Source of the DNA: Planctomycetota bacterium
Lineage (GTDB): Bacteria; Planctomycetota; Phycisphaerae; UBA1845; Fen-1342
Length of the DNA stretch: 6,581 bases
Direction of reading: 5' to 3'
Assembly: GCA_030616465.1 (NCBI GenBank)
Contig: JAUWXH010000121.1
Coordinates: 1 to 6,581, forward strand
Shown here: piece by piece, positions 1 to 6,061 of the stretch
Layout: each line of letters opens with the position of its first letter
Numbering within the stretch: position 1 is the stretch's first letter
Made by a program: the position numbers and the translations under genes
Notes under the pieces: model-generated
What the model was told of the DNA's origin: nothing
The model's input: the letters and a program-made list of their open reading frames with translations, nothing else
Database searches by the model: none

Positions 1-1
1 A

Positions 2-1276
2 TACCCGCTGGTCGAAGCGCTGACCGGGCTGGTCTTCGTGCTGACCTATCACCTGCTGTTCGTGGCGGACGCGCGCGCCGGCCTCAACAACCCCGACCCG
101 GCGCTGCCGCGGGATATCCCGCTGCTGCTGGCGTGGCTGGTGCTGGCGGGGGCCCTGATCGCCTGCGCCGCCATGGACCTGCGCATGTACATGGTGGACA
201 CGCGGATCACGGATGTGGCGTTGGGGTCGGCGATCGTGCTGTACGCGGTTTGGCCGCGGCAGGCGTTCTTCGAGGCGCGGGCTTCCGCGGCCGGTGGTGC
301 CGCCGCGTTGGCCGCACTCGTCGTCAGCGCCGCGATGCTGTGGCTTACGGTCTGGCGCGTCCCGTCGCCGACCGAAGAGCAGCAGGATGAGGCAGAGAGT
401 GAGTCGCAGGACGAGGGTGTTGAAACGGCGTTCGCTTCGCGGGCCGTGGTGGCGAGCGGCCTTCTCGCGACCGCAATCTTCGTCGGCCTCTCGATTTGGT
501 TGGTCGTGATTGCCGGGCTTGGCACTGCCGACGGCAGCGCGCCGTCCCGGCTTGCCTTGCCGCTCGGGTTGTTGGCGATCTTCGTCGTGACGGTCCTGGT
601 CGGTGGGCAACAGCGGGCGGCAGACGAGGAAGTCCATCACGCCATCGAGGAAGAGAGGCCGCACGCCCGACGTACGGCGTTGCGTGAACTGCTATGGCTC
701 TGCCCGCCGATCGCGGCCGGCATCCTGGTGTATTTGATCGTCAGCCGGTCGGATGCGGTGGGGCAGGCCTGGGCAACGGCAGCCATGTGGCCGGGCTCGA
801 GCTCGTTTGCCCCGCTGAGCGGGTTGGCCTTCGCGGTACACGGTGCGGTTGTCGGGGCGGCGGCCGGCTGGATCCTGCGAATCGTCTTCACGCTCGCGTT
901 CGGCCGCGAGGCCTTCGGCACCGGCGACATATACATCCTCGCCGCCGCCGGTGCGGTGACGGGGTGGGATATCGTTCTGCTGGGCCTGCTGCTGTCGGTG
1001 GGGCTGGCGCTGGTCGGCTGGGGGTTGGGCTTGGTGCTCAAGCGCGGCGTGATGATCCCGTTCGGGCCGTGGCTGGCACTCGGTTTTTTCGCGGCACTAT
1101 GGCTGAATCACGCGGCTGCCGACGTGGCCGGTGACCTCTACGCGGACTTCCGCGTGGCCCAGGAGCAGCGCCCGGACCTGCTGCTCCTACTGGCCGGCGT
1201 GATGCTGGTCGCCTTCCCGCTGGCCATGATCATCGCCCGCCTGATCCGCAAGTGGATCGAGCCGAAACCCTCCTGA
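2..1276 (+). CDS. Prepilin peptidase (A24 family), 5'-truncated, with large insertion
   Basis: This integral-membrane aspartyl protease would cleave the leader of type IV pilin-like or type II secretion pseudopilin precursors at the inner membrane. The frame is open from base 2 and begins YPLVEALTGLVF, matching the conserved RYPLVE segment of PilD/GspO-type enzymes. The true start and any N-terminal CxxC methylase domain therefore lie upstream of the window, and the GTG at 38 is not the start. Counting from the codon at base 2 (424 residues), the first catalytic Asp is D59 in AAMDLRMYMVDTRIT. The second is D309 in the GTGD motif of FGTGDIYILAAAGAVTGW, and IPFGPWLALGFF follows as in the family. 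The two aspartates are about 250 residues apart, against about 64 in PilD. The extra sequence holds several hydrophobic helices, an acidic linker (TEEQQDEAESESQDEG) and a charged EEVHHAIEEERPHARR segment. The family call is firm; substrate and activity are inferred. Confidence 0.88.
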   Translation, partial: YPLVEALTGLVFVLTYHLLFVADARAGLNNPDPALPRDIPLLLAWLVLAGALIACAAMDLRMYMVDTRITDVALGSAIVLYAVWPRQAFFEARASAAGGAAALAALVVSAAMLWLTVWRVPSPTEEQQDEAESESQDEGVETAFASRAVVASGLLATAIFVGLSIWLVVIAGLGTADGSAPSRLALPLGLLAIFVVTVLVGGQQRAADEEVHHAIEEERPHARRTALRELLWLCPPIAAGILVYLIVSRSDAVGQAWATAAMWPGSSSFAPLSGLAFAVHGAVVGAAAGWILRIVFTLAFGREAFGTGDIYILAAAGAVTGWDIVLLGLLLSVGLALVGWGLGLVLKRGVMIPFGPWLALGFFAALWLNHAAADVAGDLYADFRVAQEQRPDLLLLLAGVMLVAFPLAMIIARLIRKWIEPKPS

Positions 1277-1375
1277 CGGGTGGTGTGGCATAACTTTGCG
1301 CGCAGCGTGTAACCCTGTGATGAGCCTCTTCGTCCTGGTCACCGGTGGAGAGTTTCCGCTCGGGGAGACCAGAAG

Positions 1376-1414
1376 CGCCGTGGCCCAGTCGGCGGGGACG
1401 ACTGGGCCGCGGTG
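1376..1414. terminator. Strong hairpin between convergent genes, likely bidirectional terminator
   Basis: A perfect 10-bp inverted repeat (GGCCCAGTCG at 1382-1391, CGACTGGGCC at 1399-1408) encloses a 7-base loop. The stem extends outward to 1376 and 1414 through six more pairs, two of them G-T wobbles, giving about 16 bp. It lies between the stop codons of the convergent prepilin peptidase (1276) and PEP-CTERM gene (1445), where a shared terminator is expected. No clear T-tract follows on either strand, so classical intrinsic termination is uncertain; it could instead stabilise the 3' ends. Confidence 0.6.
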
Positions 1415-1444
1415 AATGTTCCTCACTGAAATCGCTGGCGGAGG

Positions 1445-2191
1445 TCAGCGGCGGCGGATTAGGGCCAGGCCGCAGACGGCCAGTAGCGCGAGGCTGCTAG
1501 GCTCGGGAATGTCGACGTTGAAGCCATCGGCCGTGGGGGTGAACACGACATTCGTTTGATCGAGGTCAAATGACTCGGTCGCTTCCCGGAACACCTCGTA
1601 GACGGTGTCACCCACGAAGCTGAACGGCATGTCCGCGCTATAATCGACCTCACCGGGGTCAGGCACGCCGCCGCCCACGCTGAATCCGACCACAAGATCT
1701 TCGTCCAGGTACACAGTGCTCTCGGAGATACCGTTGTACCCGAAGATGATCTTCCCATCGTTCAGCAACTGCAGCTGGAAAGTGAAGGGGGCGTTCGGAT
1801 CCTCGTAGGAGCCGATCTCATCCCAGGTGATGACGGCCCGGTTGCCGAAGTCGTTGAACCAGACCTTTCCCATCATGTACAGGTTCATGTCGCTCCAGAA
1901 GGTCGCGACGGTCGGCTCACTCGCGTCGAACAGGTCCTGCTCGGTCGGGCAGCACGTGTTGCCGGCGTCCGCACCGAGGCTTAGCTCCCCGTTCGTGCTG
2001 ACCCAGATGTCGGTGTAACTCGGTCCGACGAAGGGGAAGCCGAAGCTGAGCGAGACGCCTTGCGTCTCATCGTCGCCGCCCGTCAGGTCGGTCAACTCGG
2101 AGCCGAAGTTCGTCTCCCAGATCGGCGGATCCGCCAGGGCCGGTACCGCGAGCAAACCGATGATCGCGGCGGTAGTGATGTAGATCTTCAT
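1445..2191 (-). CDS. Nidogen-like PEP-CTERM sorting domain protein
   Basis: A 248-residue secreted protein. Residues 1-20 (MKIYITTAAIIGLLAVPALA) form a Sec signal peptide with an ALA cleavage site. The C-terminus is a PEP-CTERM signal: IPEP with P229-E230-P231, a short hydrophobic helix, then RRR. Such signals are recognised by exosortase, which removes the tail during export to the surface. The middle resembles the nidogen-like (NIDO) extracellular domain: VSTNGELSLG (64-73), ATFWSDMN (96-103), RAVITWDEI (118-126) and FTFQLQLLNDGKIIFGY (136-152), the beta-rich order seen in that family. A vicinal Cys pair sits at 80-81. The ATG has GAGGA four bases upstream (plus-strand 2196-2200). It is monocistronic and convergent with the prepilin peptidase. 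No exosortase lies in the window. Adhesion or matrix function is inference; the sorting signal is clear. Confidence 0.85.
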   Translation of the reverse strand: MKIYITTAAIIGLLAVPALADPPIWETNFGSELTDLTGGDDETQGVSLSFGFPFVGPSYTDIWVSTNGELSLGADAGNTCCPTEQDLFDASEPTVATFWSDMNLYMMGKVWFNDFGNRAVITWDEIGSYEDPNAPFTFQLQLLNDGKIIFGYNGISESTVYLDEDLVVGFSVGGGVPDPGEVDYSADMPFSFVGDTVYEVFREATESFDLDQTNVVFTPTADGFNVDIPEPSSLALLAVCGLALIRRR

Positions 2192-2355
2192 TGCGTCCTC
2201 TCGTCTGTTTGGCCAGCCAACCCGATACCCCGCACCTGAAGTCCACGGGGTGGTTACGCAGACTGCACCTGTATTCCTGTGACTTCTATGGATACTGCTC
2301 AGGCCAGACAGCCCAGATGGCCTGGGCTACTGCCTCCCACACACCTCTGAGATAC

Positions 2356-2384
2356 AATTTACCGGACCGGCGCAACAAAGTCAA
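2356..2384 (-). promoter_or_regulatory. Candidate sigma70-type promoter for the PEP-CTERM gene
   Basis: Read on the minus strand, TTGACT (2384-2379) is followed after exactly 17 bases by TAAATT (2361-2356). The -35 matches the TTGACA consensus at five of six positions and the -10 matches TATAAT at four of six. The predicted start near 2349 would give the PEP-CTERM mRNA a leader of about 158 bases. The position, spacing and local A/T richness support the call; no experimental evidence is available. Confidence 0.45.
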
Positions 2385-2519
2385 GCAAAACGGAAGGACG
2401 GACCCTGGTACCTTTGATGAACCAGGACCGATAATCGGCCAGCCCGGGACGCAGCCCAGATCGCGCGGGGCGTCGACGCGAGCCCTTCCTGAACCGACCC
2501 CTCCTCGGTAAGCTGCGGC

Positions 2520-2564
2520 ATGTTCCGGAGGAATCCCGCGGATAGGTCAGGGAGGACCCGGTGA
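2520..2564 (+). other. Possible 14-codon upstream ORF coupled to murI
   Basis: An ATG at 2520 opens a short frame encoding MFRRNPADRSGRTR (five Arg in 14 residues). Its TGA at 2562-2564 overlaps the murI GTG at 2561-2563 as GTGA, the kind of overlap typical of translational coupling. The mini-ORF also contains the murI Shine-Dalgarno sequence. It has no strong ribosome binding site of its own, so it may be chance. Confidence 0.2.
2551..2556 (+). promoter_or_regulatory. Ribosome binding site fixing the murI GTG start
   Basis: GGAGGA ends four bases before the GTG at 2561. No ATG lies near the expected N-terminus, and the translation from this GTG begins MNTQPIGVFDSGLGG, the normal distance before the FDSGxGG motif of the family. 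This supports GTG as the start. Confidence 0.7.
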
Positions 2565-3403
2565 ATACGCAGCCGATTGGCGTTTTTGATTCGGGGCTTG
2601 GGGGGCTTTCGGTCGTTTGCCACCTGCGGCGGCTGTTGCCGCAGGAGCGAATCGTCTACTTCGGCGATACGGCCCGGGTGCCGTACGGAATCAAGTCGCG
2701 GCCGACGGTGGTCAACTTCGCGCTCGAGGCGGCCCGCTTCCTGCTGCAATTCGAGCCGAAGCTGATCGTGGCGGCGTGCAACACCGCCAGCGCGTTGGCG
2801 ATCGACGACCTGCGGCGTGGGCTGTCGCTGCCGGTGGTGGACGTGGTTGAGCCGGGTGCGCAAGCGGCCGTTCGGCTCGCCGGGGGCGGAGGCGTGGCGA
2901 TCCTGGGTACCGAGGCGACGATCGCCAGCTGCTCGTACCCGGCGGCGATCCGCGTGTTGGCCCCCGAGCTCGAGGTCATCTCGCGCGCCTGCCCGCTGTT
3001 CGTGCCGCTGGTCGAGGAGGGGCGTGGCTGCGATGATCCGATCGTCAAGCTCACCGTGGAGACCTATCTGGCGTCGCTGCGTGGGCGGGGGATTCGCGTG
3101 GCGGTGCTGGGCTGCACGCATTACCCGCTGCTGCGCGCGGCGATTGCCGCCGTGCTCGGCCCGGACGTGCATATCGTCGAGAGCGGGCGCGAAACGTCGC
3201 TGGCGGTTCAGCGTGTGCTGACCGATGCCGGTTCCTTGTGCCCGGCGGGTCGCAAGGGTAGCATGCGTTGCTACGTGAGCGATAATCCGGATCGTTTTCG
3301 GGGGATTGGTTCCCGGTTTCTCGATGAGCAGCTTGAGCATGTTGAATTCGTTCCGCCGGAGGGTTACATCGCCAGCCCGCTGGTGCAGGGCGAGGGGCGC
3401 TGA
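2561..3403 (+). CDS. murI: Glutamate racemase
   Basis: This cytoplasmic, cofactor-independent enzyme interconverts L- and D-glutamate and supplies the D-Glu that MurD adds to the peptidoglycan stem peptide. The 280-residue length is normal for the family. Visible motifs are FDSGLGG with D10, YFGDTARVPYG, AACNTAS with catalytic C73, VVDVVEPG, and LGCTHYPLL with the second catalytic cysteine C185 and H187. Two cysteines act as the acid/base pair in this family, and both are present, so the enzyme should be active. Translation starts at GTG behind a good Shine-Dalgarno sequence. It appears to lead a plus-strand operon: a lipoprotein gene begins 19 bases after its stop. It implies the host builds D-Glu-containing peptidoglycan, notable if it is a planctomycete because that group was once thought to lack it. 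Confidence 0.95.
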   Translation: MNTQPIGVFDSGLGGLSVVCHLRRLLPQERIVYFGDTARVPYGIKSRPTVVNFALEAARFLLQFEPKLIVAACNTASALAIDDLRRGLSLPVVDVVEPGAQAAVRLAGGGGVAILGTEATIASCSYPAAIRVLAPELEVISRACPLFVPLVEEGRGCDDPIVKLTVETYLASLRGRGIRVAVLGCTHYPLLRAAIAAVLGPDVHIVESGRETSLAVQRVLTDAGSLCPAGRKGSMRCYVSDNPDRFRGIGSRFLDEQLEHVEFVPPEGYIASPLVQGEGR

Positions 3404-3422
3404 GCGGGGCGGCGCGGGGGTG

Positions 3423-4259
3423 ATGTTCGTGTCACTTTCGGGGGTGCTTGCGCTTCTGGTCGCCGGTTGCAGCGAAGGTAAGTTCAACTTCGGCGCGTCG
3501 CTCGACAAGGCTGTGCAAAAGGTATTCGAGCCGCGGCGGACGCCGCAGCAATACATGCTCATTGCCGTTTCCGACGCCGACCCGGACCAGCGTCGCGCAG
3601 CCGTCGCGAAGATCGCCAAGAGCAAGCGGAGCGATCAGGAATGGGCGATCAAGGGGTTCATCGCGATCGCGCTTCTGGAGAGCGATCCGCAGACGCGCTG
3701 CGTGGCCATTCGGGCGCTGGCCCGGACGAGAGACCCTCGGGCGGTGGAGACTCTGCTCAAGCTGCTCGACTACCGCAGACATCCGCCGGGCGAGGTCCGT
3801 CCCCCGGATGCGCTGTGCCGGTGGGATGCGACGGCGGCGCTGGCGGACCTGTCGGCGGAAGGGGCCGTACCGGAGGGAATGCGGGCGGCGGTGTGCGACA
3901 TGCTCGTGGAGCGGCTGCGAAGCGACGACGATCGTCACGTGCGGATCGCGGCGGCCCGCGGGTTGGGGTATTACGCTGAGCAGGAGTGTGTAAAGGCGTT
4001 GATCGTCGGTTTGCGTGACGATCACTTCGCGGTGGCGCACGAGTGCGAGAACGCGTTGGTGCGTTTGACGGGTCGCACGCAGGACTGCAACGCGTTGGCC
4101 TGGAGCGATTGGTATGAGGCGAATGGGGAGGATCTGTTTGCCGCCGCCGGGGAGATCCCCGAGTCGCGTCGTCCGAAGTACCGCAACCGCTGGGGAAAGT
4201 TTGCCTACAATACCAAGCAGTTCTTTCGCTGGTTGTACCCGGGTAAGAAAGAGGAGTAG
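3423..4259 (+). CDS. HEAT-repeat lipoprotein
   Basis: A predicted lipoprotein of 278 residues with unknown specific function. From the ATG at 3423 the N-terminus is MFVSLSGVLALLVAGCSEGK, a short signal peptide ending in the lipobox LVAGC, so C16 would be lipidated after signal peptidase II cleavage. Ser at +2 would favour outer-membrane sorting under the E. coli rule. The frame stays open upstream to 3306 inside murI, but that extension buries the signal peptide; an adjacent GTG at 3420 is the only other sensible start. Helical HEAT-like repeats follow: about 54-68, 73-117 (ESDPQTRCVAIRALARTRDP), 134-166 and 171-217 (DDRHVRIAAARGLGYYAEQE). Such repeats usually form protein-binding solenoids. 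The tail is basic and aromatic (KYRNRWGKFAYNTKQFFRWLYPGKKEE in part). It may scaffold envelope proteins, which is inference. Its ribosome binding site is weak, consistent with coupling to murI 19 bases upstream. Confidence 0.8.
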   Translation: MFVSLSGVLALLVAGCSEGKFNFGASLDKAVQKVFEPRRTPQQYMLIAVSDADPDQRRAAVAKIAKSKRSDQEWAIKGFIAIALLESDPQTRCVAIRALARTRDPRAVETLLKLLDYRRHPPGEVRPPDALCRWDATAALADLSAEGAVPEGMRAAVCDMLVERLRSDDDRHVRIAAARGLGYYAEQECVKALIVGLRDDHFAVAHECENALVRLTGRTQDCNALAWSDWYEANGEDLFAAAGEIPESRRPKYRNRWGKFAYNTKQFFRWLYPGKKEE

Positions 4260-4309
4260 GCAGGCAGCCCCCGCCGCCCGTTTCCACCTGTGCTGCGATT
4301 TGGTCGTTG

Positions 4310-4314
4310 AGGAG
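4310..4314 (+). promoter_or_regulatory. Ribosome binding site for the dehydrogenase GTG start
   Basis: AGGAG (in TTGAGGAG) lies five bases before the GTG at 4320. Translation from this codon gives MDALVVSPGR, the usual beginning of a medium-chain dehydrogenase, so the GTG start is well supported. Confidence 0.65.
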
Positions 4315-4319
4315 TCTCC

Positions 4320-5291
4320 GTGGACGCACTGGTCGTGAGCCCGGGCAGGTGTGGCGGGGTTGAGTTCGTCCGCGACCACCCCGAGCCAAGTCCCGCCGCG
4401 GGCGAGGTGACCATCCGCGTCGAGCTGGCCGGCATCTGTTCGACCGACCTGGAAATCGCCCGCGGTTATATGGAATTCCGCAGCGTGCCGGGACACGAGT
4501 TCGTCGGCAGCGTGGTCGCCGGCTCGGACGCGCTGCAAGGCAAGCGCGTCGTGGGCGAGATCAACTGCGTATGCTCGGCGTGCGACATGTGCCGGGCCGG
4601 GCTGGGCACGCATTGTCGAAACCGGACCGTGCTTGGCATCGCCGGTCGCGACGGGGCCTTTGCCCAATACGTGACGCTGCCCGAGCGGAACTGCCACGTG
4701 GTTCCCGATGAGGTCGGCGATCGGCAGGCGGTGGTCGTGGAACCGTTGGCGGCGGCGGTGCAGGTCGTGAAGCAACACCCGGTTGACGAAAGCACGCGCG
4801 TCGCGGTGATGGGCGTCGGCCGACTGGGGGCCTTGATTGCGCAGGTGTTGACGCTACAGGGCTGTCGCCTTGAGGCGATCGATCGCAGCCCCCGCGCCCT
4901 GGCGTTCGCCCAGCAGCGCGGCATTCGGACCGTGCACGCGGATGAGGTGGTGCCTCAGGCGGAGCACGATCTGGTGGTCGAGAGCACGGGTTCGCCGGCC
5001 GGCCTCGATCTGGCGGTGCGGCTCGTGCGGCCGCGAGGGACGATCGTGCTCAAGAGCACGTATGCCGGGGCGGCGGAACTCAACCTGGCCCCGATCGTGG
5101 TCAATGAGATCCGGCTGGTCGGCAACCGCTGCGGGCCGTTCCCGGACGCCCTCGAGCTGCTGCGGACGGACCAGGTCGAGGTGGAGGGACTGATCAGCGG
5201 CGAGTACCCGCTCGAACGGGGGGCGGAGGCGTTCGCGGCGGCCGCCGATCCGCAGAACGTCAAGATCCTGCTGCGCCCCGGCCCGCCGTGA
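4320..5291 (+). CDS. Zinc-dependent medium-chain alcohol dehydrogenase family protein
   Basis: A 323-residue cytoplasmic oxidoreductase of the MDR superfamily, somewhat shorter than the usual 340-380. The N-terminal GroES-like domain carries the catalytic zinc ligands C40 (GICSTD), H59-E60 (VPGHEFVG) and E141 (VVEPLAAA). A structural zinc lobe has C85, C88, C91 and C99 in the expected CxxCxxCx7C spacing. The Rossmann domain has G165-V-G167-R-L-G170, followed by D188 at the end of the second strand (LEAIDRS), which favours NAD(H) over NADP(H). All zinc ligands are intact, so activity is likely. The substrate, perhaps a sugar, polyol or alcohol, cannot be read from the sequence. It begins 60 bases after the HEAT lipoprotein and its stop overlaps the next start as TGATG, pointing to translational coupling with pgeF. 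Confidence 0.88.
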   Translation: MDALVVSPGRCGGVEFVRDHPEPSPAAGEVTIRVELAGICSTDLEIARGYMEFRSVPGHEFVGSVVAGSDALQGKRVVGEINCVCSACDMCRAGLGTHCRNRTVLGIAGRDGAFAQYVTLPERNCHVVPDEVGDRQAVVVEPLAAAVQVVKQHPVDESTRVAVMGVGRLGALIAQVLTLQGCRLEAIDRSPRALAFAQQRGIRTVHADEVVPQAEHDLVVESTGSPAGLDLAVRLVRPRGTIVLKSTYAGAAELNLAPIVVNEIRLVGNRCGPFPDALELLRTDQVEVEGLISGEYPLERGAEAFAAAADPQNVKILLRPGPP

Positions 5292-6049
5292 TGCACGTTT
5301 TCCAGGCTCACAATCGGCGTTACGTGCAGTTTGAGCGGCTGCGGAACGAGCCGGGGTTGGCGCACGCCTTCTCAACGCGCCCGGGCGATGTCTCTCCGCG
5401 TGAGGACGGGCAGGCGGGCGAACGTGCCGCCCGTCGCCGACAGATGGCCGTCGATTTCGGCCTCGACCCGGGTGAGTTGTGCTATTGCGTACAGGTGCAC
5501 GAGACGGGCCTGGCGATTATCGACGGGGCGCAGCCGCGGGGGCGGCTGGAGGGCGTAGACGCTGCGATCACGGCGCTGCCCGGTGTGCCGTTGATGGTCT
5601 TTTCGGCGGACTGCCCGCTGATCCTGGTCTTCGATCCCATGCGGCGGGTCGTTGGTCTGGGGCATGCGAGTTGGCGCTGCACGGTCGCGTCGGCGACACG
5701 ACGGTTGGTCGAGGGGCTATGCGGCCGTTTCAGCTCTCGGCCGGGCGACTTGCTGGCCGGCATCGGCCCGGCGGCCGGACCCTGCTGCTACGAGGTGCAA
5801 GCCGATGTGTTCGAGGCCGCGGCCCAACTTCCTGGGCGGGCGGAGCTCTTTGAAAGGCGCGGCGGGCGCTTATACTTCGACCTTTGGCGCGCGAACCGGG
5901 CTCAACTGATCGAGGCCGGGGTGAGCCCGGAGAATGTGGAGACGGCCGAGATCTGCACGATGTGCCGCAACGACTGGTTCTACTCGCTTCGCCGGGAGGG
6001 ATCGGGCTGCGGGCACTTCGGCCTGATCGCCGGACTGACGGGAAGCTAG
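5291..6049 (+). CDS. pgeF: Laccase-domain protein of the PgeF/YfiH family
   Basis: A 252-residue member of the YfiH/PgeF (DUF152, FAMIN-like) family. Family members are described as peptidoglycan editing factors that limit misincorporation at the first stem-peptide residue, and as purine nucleoside phosphorylase/adenosine deaminase-type enzymes. The metal-binding triad is present: H70 in QVHET, C108 in SADCPL and H125 in GLGHASWR. GIGPAAGPCCYEV and the FYSLRREG segment also fit. Two motifs deviate: the usual HAGWRGT is HASWRCT here, and the C-terminal TGR-type segment reads GSGCGHFG. The ATG at 5291 shares its A with the TGA of the dehydrogenase (TGATG). A GTG at 5288 would add one residue. 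There is no Shine-Dalgarno sequence, consistent with coupled translation. Co-occurrence with murI in one apparent operon fits a peptidoglycan role, but the exact reaction is not established from sequence. Confidence 0.87.
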   Translation: MHVFQAHNRRYVQFERLRNEPGLAHAFSTRPGDVSPREDGQAGERAARRRQMAVDFGLDPGELCYCVQVHETGLAIIDGAQPRGRLEGVDAAITALPGVPLMVFSADCPLILVFDPMRRVVGLGHASWRCTVASATRRLVEGLCGRFSSRPGDLLAGIGPAAGPCCYEVQADVFEAAAQLPGRAELFERRGGRLYFDLWRANRAQLIEAGVSPENVETAEICTMCRNDWFYSLRREGSGCGHFGLIAGLTGS

Positions 6050-6061
6050 CGGCGCGGTCGC

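Larger units (their letters stand above)
2192..2560. other. Divergent intergenic region between PEP-CTERM gene and murI
   Basis: These 369 bases separate two divergent genes, and I see no convincing protein gene longer than a mini-ORF. There is an A/T-richer island at about 2349-2392 in otherwise GC-rich DNA. It holds the minus-strand promoter described separately and, overlapping its -10, a plus-strand TACAAT (2353-2358). A plus-strand GATAAT (2430-2435) sits inside the small palindrome CCGATAATCGG (2428-2438), just after an inverted repeat CCTGGT/ACCAGG (2404-2409, 2421-2426). Neither plus-strand -10 has a good -35 at normal spacing, so the murI promoter is not fixed. Another palindrome, GCGTCGACGC, lies at 2470-2479. 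Confidence 0.6.

Noticed and set aside
38..40. GTG at 38 as the start of the prepilin peptidase
   Set aside because: The frame is open to the window edge and the preceding codons encode the conserved YPLVEALTGL segment, so the protein is truncated by the window.
2191..2511. Plus-strand open frame of 106 codons in the divergent intergenic region
   Set aside because: It starts at a TTG inside the first codon region of the PEP-CTERM gene, has no ribosome binding site, crosses the predicted minus-strand promoter and shows no protein-like pattern.
3306..3422. N-terminal extension of the HEAT lipoprotein into murI
   Set aside because: It would place 39 Arg-rich residues before a clear lipoprotein signal peptide and overlap murI by almost 100 bases; the ATG at 3423 explains the lipobox directly.
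2381..3625. Long minus-strand open frame (414 codons) opposite murI
   Set aside because: It covers murI, whose catalytic motifs are intact, and its translation is rich in Arg, His and Gln without recognisable motifs. This is typical of the antisense frame in GC-rich coding DNA.
3432..4778. Long minus-strand open frame (448 codons) opposite the lipoprotein and dehydrogenase genes
   Set aside because: It spans two well-supported genes and the gap between them, with a low-complexity Arg/His-rich translation and no domain signal.
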